Shown here in pieces: positions 59,450-64,000 of a DNA stretch of 64,000 nucleotides (position 1 is its first letter; each line of letters starts with the position of its first letter). The position numbers and the translations under genes are program-made. Under the pieces are notes generated by a model. The model was not told the DNA's origin. It searched no databases and was given only the letters and a program-made list of their open reading frames with translations. This stretch comes from Linepithema humile (lineage: Eukaryota; Arthropoda; Insecta; Hymenoptera; Formicidae), in the NCBI RefSeq assembly GCF_040581485.1, contig NC_090132.1, positions 16,870,146-16,934,145 on the forward strand, written 5' to 3'.

Positions 59450-62400
59450 AAAAATTTTTATATAAGATAATATATGTATTTATATATATTGTTTTATTAA
59501 GATGTTATTTGTTGTAATAATTCTATTTATTTTTTCGAATACAAATAATTTAGCTTCTTTAAAATGATAAAATATTTTATTATTACGGACATGCACATTA
59601 TGTGAGTTGATTGCGTTTTGTCCCTCGACGTTAGAATTTTCAAGGAGTTTGTCCTACATTAGTTCAGAGGTGAATTGTAAGAGAAAAAGAGCTGTAATGT
59701 AACTCATCTTTTATTTTGTCTTATTAAATTATTGATAGTTGTTTTATTTAATTAATAATAGCTTTTATCTTTGCGACTGCAAAAACTGTTACATAGATAG
59801 CTGATCCGTTTTTCTCTATTACATTTCTTCAGGTTTTTGTTAAATAATAATTAAACATTAGTGAACTTATTTATAAGTTCGCTTTGACAGCGGAGAAATT
59901 TGAAATAATTATTACAAATAAATCATTAACAATCCTGGCCACTGCAATGGAACGTTTGCAATAGTTTGCAAAGGGTTTATATTGGAAATGGCTCGATTAA
60001 AATCGCTTTATTCGACCATGATTCAAATACCAAAGTGCTATTTACTGGATTTGTTAAACAACGTTTGCCGAGTACCGTAATTTTAACATTTCCGATGAAA
60101 TTTCGTTTCGGAGAAAAGTATATATATACAACTGTAAGTAGAAAATTGTAATGAACGAATAAAATTAGATTTTCAAAAATGATAGATCTAGATAGGACAG
60201 CAACACGGATAGATTTGTGCTTTATGTGATTTTATATATTTAAACTAAATCCGCGGAATTTATGCTTTATTTGATTATAGATCCATTAGCAATGCGGACG
60301 AATTGCATTTATCGAAGCATCCAATTACAATTCTCAATGGTGCTTTTCGCCATCGATCGCTTTAATTGAATTATTCGCAATTGTATTATTATATACGGAG
60401 CACAAAATTATAACATATATAAGTATAATTTGCTATTATTATATTATCGGAACGTTAATTCATATAATATATCATTGAAGTATTTTAATGCAATGCAACA
60501 AGCTCAAAAGCCGCTTGCCATATTCCAGCTTCACAAAGCGAGTGCGATCCTAATGAAATGTGCGAGTAATTATGAGGTAATTAATAATTATGTCGACTAG
60601 CTGTCAATATTTATGAACACAGGCGCGTTTCAGAAGTTTATTCTACCCCACGTTGACGTGTTTTCTCTTGCAGCTTCATTTTGACGAGCGAAACAATGCT
60701 GACGTGTGCGGTATCAAAATGTCTATTACATTCACTACACTAGAAATCCATTATAGAAAACTAGTATGGATAGTAAAATTGATTAGGGGCAAGTTTAATA
60801 TATCATCTACTTTCTCCTGTCGCCATTTCTACTTGCTTTGCCCTCAATTGTCAAATTACAATTACAAGTATTATAAACAAAAATTTTTTCCAACTTGTCA
60901 TCTTTTAATTAATGAGAAACATTAATAGTTATAATACACACCACATATTTTATATTGAGAATTCCATTCTCTTTCCAATAGAATATTCTATTTCTTCACT
61001 CTCGTTTTCAATGACGAGAGTATTCTTTTCGTTGATACTATAAATTTCTTATCTAATTGAAGATTAAAATTCAGCCCCTTAAGACGTTTCACATGAAAAA
61101 TTTCGAGAGATCGGTCTTAACGGACGCTCACACATCTAATTTTTTTTCATCTCGCGATTATCCTTCGCTGCGCTTCTTGTTCGACTACTTTCCGTTCCAC
61201 TTCCGCATAAAAATAGCGATCTCCCGATCGACCGAGCGTCGATCATCATCGGCGCGACTCCGGTTTCCCATCGGCATCCATTTATACCGAGTTCGTTCGA
61301 GTCGGGCGCGCATCTGAAAGGACGGACTGCCCCGGCGCCGTATCGTCGCGAGCGCATCGATCAGAAAGAATATCGCCGTGTGCTGCCAGTGATTCAGAGT
61401 AGCACCACTTCCCCGGTAAGTGCCGGGGCTTAAAGCTCGCCACACACCGACGAGACTTTACGATACGGGCGCGCAAGATAAGCGGGATATCGCATAGGCG
61501 GTCCCCGTCGGACATTCGTATTTATAGCGAGAGTTCGAATTTTCGGATATTTACGTTCGCCCAAATTTGCGAGATAGACCGCGAATTTAATTTGCATCGA
61601 GGAAGGATGTGTTCTTGCATTGTTGGAGGCCGCCCGCGTGCCTTTGTGTCTTCCACTTTAACATATATTCGTTCCGTAAAAAATTTTCCAGTTTTATCTC
61701 TAAAGAGATTTAATCTCAATTAATATTAACAAATGTTTATGAGAATCTCTACATTAAAAGGTACTGTAGAGTTTTCTATTTTTTTTCTGCACGAGAGAAA
61801 CTTTTTCCGCAGGCATTTTCGTGTACCTATTTAGTATCACTACCAAGCGTAATTAATTCACTCGCAGCTATGCGATTTAAATGACTTTAAAGTATTCAAC
61901 GTTCGCAGCTTGTTTGGATCTTACGGCGAGGTGTTTTATTAAATATTATGCTTTAGCGAGGCAACCAAACGGCGACCCAATTCTCGAAAGCTTAAATATG
62001 ATTCCTTCCCGTCGCAAGCGAATTCTAAAGAGCATGACCTTCTTTCGCTTTAATTTGAAATTCCTTTGAAGTTTGTCATCTTTGAAATCTTGCACGCACT
62101 GGTACGAGCGTCCCAGTGTGCGACATCCTTAATCTTTACTATCCCGCGGCGTCATATGGCACTGCTGAACTTTGCCATATTTCGTCTTGATAAATTCGCT
62201 AAATGGGGTCAGGTAGACATTAGAGGTATGTAATCTAGATGACTGCTTTCTCCATTATGTGGCTCGCTATTATTAAGTATTTGCCTTATATATATTGCGC
62301 TACATAAAACAATATTGTGGAAAAGTTAAAGAGTTTTCTATTTCGACGTGACTTACACAATAATAATGGTGTACACAGACAGAATGTGCTTTTTAAAAGC

Positions 62401-62964
62401 TTTTGAAAACTTTAACGTTGGATATCGGAATCGGGATCGGAATAAAATAGAATCAGGTAAGTCACATAAGTGACTTTATTTGTTTGCCGGCCAGACCGCC
62501 AATTGAAACATTTAGTAGATTTGTGAGTTTTGAGAGAAAGATAAAAACTTTTTAATTTATCGCTCTATAAATTAACAATCGCTCTTAAATTTACAAACCT
62601 TTACTACAAGTATGTAAATTACAACGCGTATCATTTTTAAAAGAGGACAGGAATAAATATTTTTAACAAACTATTTAGTCGAGATGGATCGAAAGGACAG
62701 TTACAGTAACAGATGTCATTAACAGGAATTTTAGTGGTATTACGGTAATTCGATTGACAAATAAAACGTCTTCATCGGCATTGATCTTCTTCTCTCGTAG
62801 CGGATTTCCTTTCATGAAGACGTCGCAGCGTCTCGGGAGAATTCCGTAACATTTTTAGTTTTCCTTGATCGTGAAAGAGGAAATTCTGGGAGCCACGTAG
62901 ATCGTGGCTTTCGCTCCGCGGTGGCCTTAACCCTCTCCGCCTTGTACGAGGCAACTCATGAAAC
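59450..62964. other. Intergenic or intronic, no recognised gene
   Basis: Mostly AT-rich. A CpG-rich block at 61.13-61.52 kb carries frames on both strands with no family resemblance and may be a promoter or enhancer. Nothing else could be supported. Confidence 0.5.
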
Positions 62965-63237
62965 ATGGATCTGAAGTCGTTCTCGAAGAAGTTATACGGA
63001 AGAAGTCGACGACCGCCTGCCGCGTCGTCGTCGGCGATGATCATCTACGTGACTATGCGACGGGATTCCCCGCGCCTCTCCACCTGTTATCCGATGTCGT
63101 GCCGCGGCAAGAAATCGTTTCCTGGCGATGGTGGGTTCACGGAAATTAGCGCACTCGCCGGTGCGTGCTCTGCACGTATGTATTCGTCCAGGAAAACGTA
63201 TCACGGATTTCGGTTCGCTAACGATAACAATCATTAA
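62965..63237 (+). CDS. Candidate 90-aa ORF or first coding exon, CpG-rich, unassigned
   Basis: An ATG opens MDLKSFSKKLYGRSRRPPAA, continues through a basic, serine-rich segment (MSCRGKKSFPGDGGF) and ends in TAA. A near-consensus donor, GCAC|GTATGT, occurs inside at 63174-63175 (phase 1), so the real product may be spliced after about 70 residues to an exon beyond the window. GC content is far above the flanks. Frames are also open on the opposite strand, which weakens the coding call. No family was recognised. Confidence 0.3.
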   Translation: MDLKSFSKKLYGRSRRPPAASSSAMIIYVTMRRDSPRLSTCYPMSCRGKKSFPGDGGFTEISALAGACSARMYSSRKTYHGFRFANDNNH

Positions 63238-63911
63238 AGGATTACAATTTTTATGAATTTATTTGTTTTACGTGCGTTTTATTGGTTTGTTAAAATTTTC
63301 TCCACGTTGTCACATTTGCATTGTCGGAACATAACTCATATTAATACAATCCGAAGTAGGAAAATTCTTTCGTCGTGAAAGTTTCAGAACTAATTTTCAT
63401 GTAATTATTACATTATTAATCGTAATTCTCAATGGCATTTGCAGTCATTAGCAATAATTAAAATAATTTCACTACGGTTTTATTATAATATATAATAAAT
63501 ATTAGATCTTGCGATAATTAACCGGTGCCTTGCGAAAGGCAAGTTGTTCAGTTAACGTTATTGTATATAATTAATCCTTTAAGAATTGCTACTATATATT
63601 TTTCGCATTGTTGATCACCCGCAGTTTCTTCAAAATTAATTTTTCTTCTTCTTCTTATTTGGTATGGTATTACCTTTAAGGGCAATTTATATCGCTTCTC
63701 TAACTTCCGCTTTCATGTACTTCTCTGTACTTCACACACTGAGATAGATAGAGAGTAAAGCAAAGCGCTACTCGAACACGCATAAGATCAACGGGTCGAC
63801 TTCCAACTATTGCGAATAGCGTGGGAAGTTTCCAATCGAGAATCGGAAATCCAGCTGTTTCATCGTGGAGCTTGGTTCTCTTCTCCCTTGCCGGAGTTCT
63901 TCATCGAGTCA

Positions 63912-64000
63912 ATGAATTCTCCGTTCGACGCCACGCGCATGGATCAATGGACACCTACTTCGACGGTAGACGACGAGATTGCGAAAGTTATTCGCATCTT
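63912..64000 (+). CDS. Partial open frame at the window end (MNSPFDATRMDQWTPT)
   Basis: An ATG opens a frame that is still open at the last base. Its start is MNSPFDATRMDQWTPTSTVD, then DEIAKVIRI. The frame is also open upstream to a TAA at 63783-63785, with no earlier ATG. The acidic, threonine-rich beginning could be an extracellular or disordered N-terminus. It is truncated, and no family can be assigned. Confidence 0.3.
   Translation, partial: MNSPFDATRMDQWTPTSTVDDEIAKVIRI

Noticed and set aside
61057..61515. Several overlapping frames at 61.1-61.5 kb
   Set aside because: Both strands are open in a CpG-rich block and no family resemblance is visible.
1..64000. tRNA, rRNA, CRISPR or bacterial-type systems
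   Set aside because: I saw no cloverleaf with conserved internal promoter boxes, no rRNA core sequence and no regularly spaced repeats. The window is eukaryotic.

Overview
This is a eukaryotic, almost certainly insect, chromosomal window. It is AT-rich with CpG-dense islands, has introns from tens of bases to about 15 kb, and holds few transposon remnants. The clearest proteins look like Hymenoptera (probably an ant), but the species assignment is inference. No bacterial-style operons, CRISPR arrays, rRNA or convincing tRNA genes were seen.

Left two thirds (about 4-41 kb, + strand): one large gene, the insect orthologue of OXR1/NCOA7 (Drosophila mustard, mtd). I could thread 14 obligatory exons from an ATG at 4150 to a TAG at 40973-40975, with every splice phase matching. 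The model is a 963-residue protein with LysM, GRAM-like and C-terminal TLDc domains. Three further in-frame cassette exons (159, 36 and 87 nt) fit. At least three extra ATG-bearing exons (14397, 23672, 28202) end in donors whose phase matches the next mtd exon, and a fourth is possible at 17720. This predicts nested promoters making progressively shorter proteins, down to TLDc alone. The roughly 7 kb after the stop holds only a probable long 3' UTR and microsatellites.

Right-centre (48.1-56.6 kb): a compact cluster. In order: syntaxin-8 (-), an unrecognised 304-aa gene (-), an unrecognised lysine/glutamate-rich gene of about 474 aa (+) sharing a bidirectional promoter of about 290 bp with the previous one, a RUS1-family gene (RUSF1/C16orf58, +, nine exons, 465 aa), and RWDD4 (-, four exons, 192 aa) tail-to-tail with RUSF1.

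Right end (56.6-64 kb): mostly non-coding, with a MITE-like inverted-repeat element, a 146-codon open frame without a start codon, a CpG-rich ORF with a strong donor near 63 kb, and an open frame running off the window end.

Repeats: a 122-bp direct duplication (8.3 and 9.0 kb), a direct duplication of about 245 bp (29.2 and 30.2 kb), a possible decayed mariner C-terminus (5.6 kb), two related MITE-like elements (50.4 and 57.1 kb), and several microsatellites.

The recognised genes do not form one pathway. mtd belongs to the TLDc oxidation-resistance family, Syx8 acts in endosomal fusion, and RUSF1 and RWDD4 are poorly characterised housekeeping-type genes.
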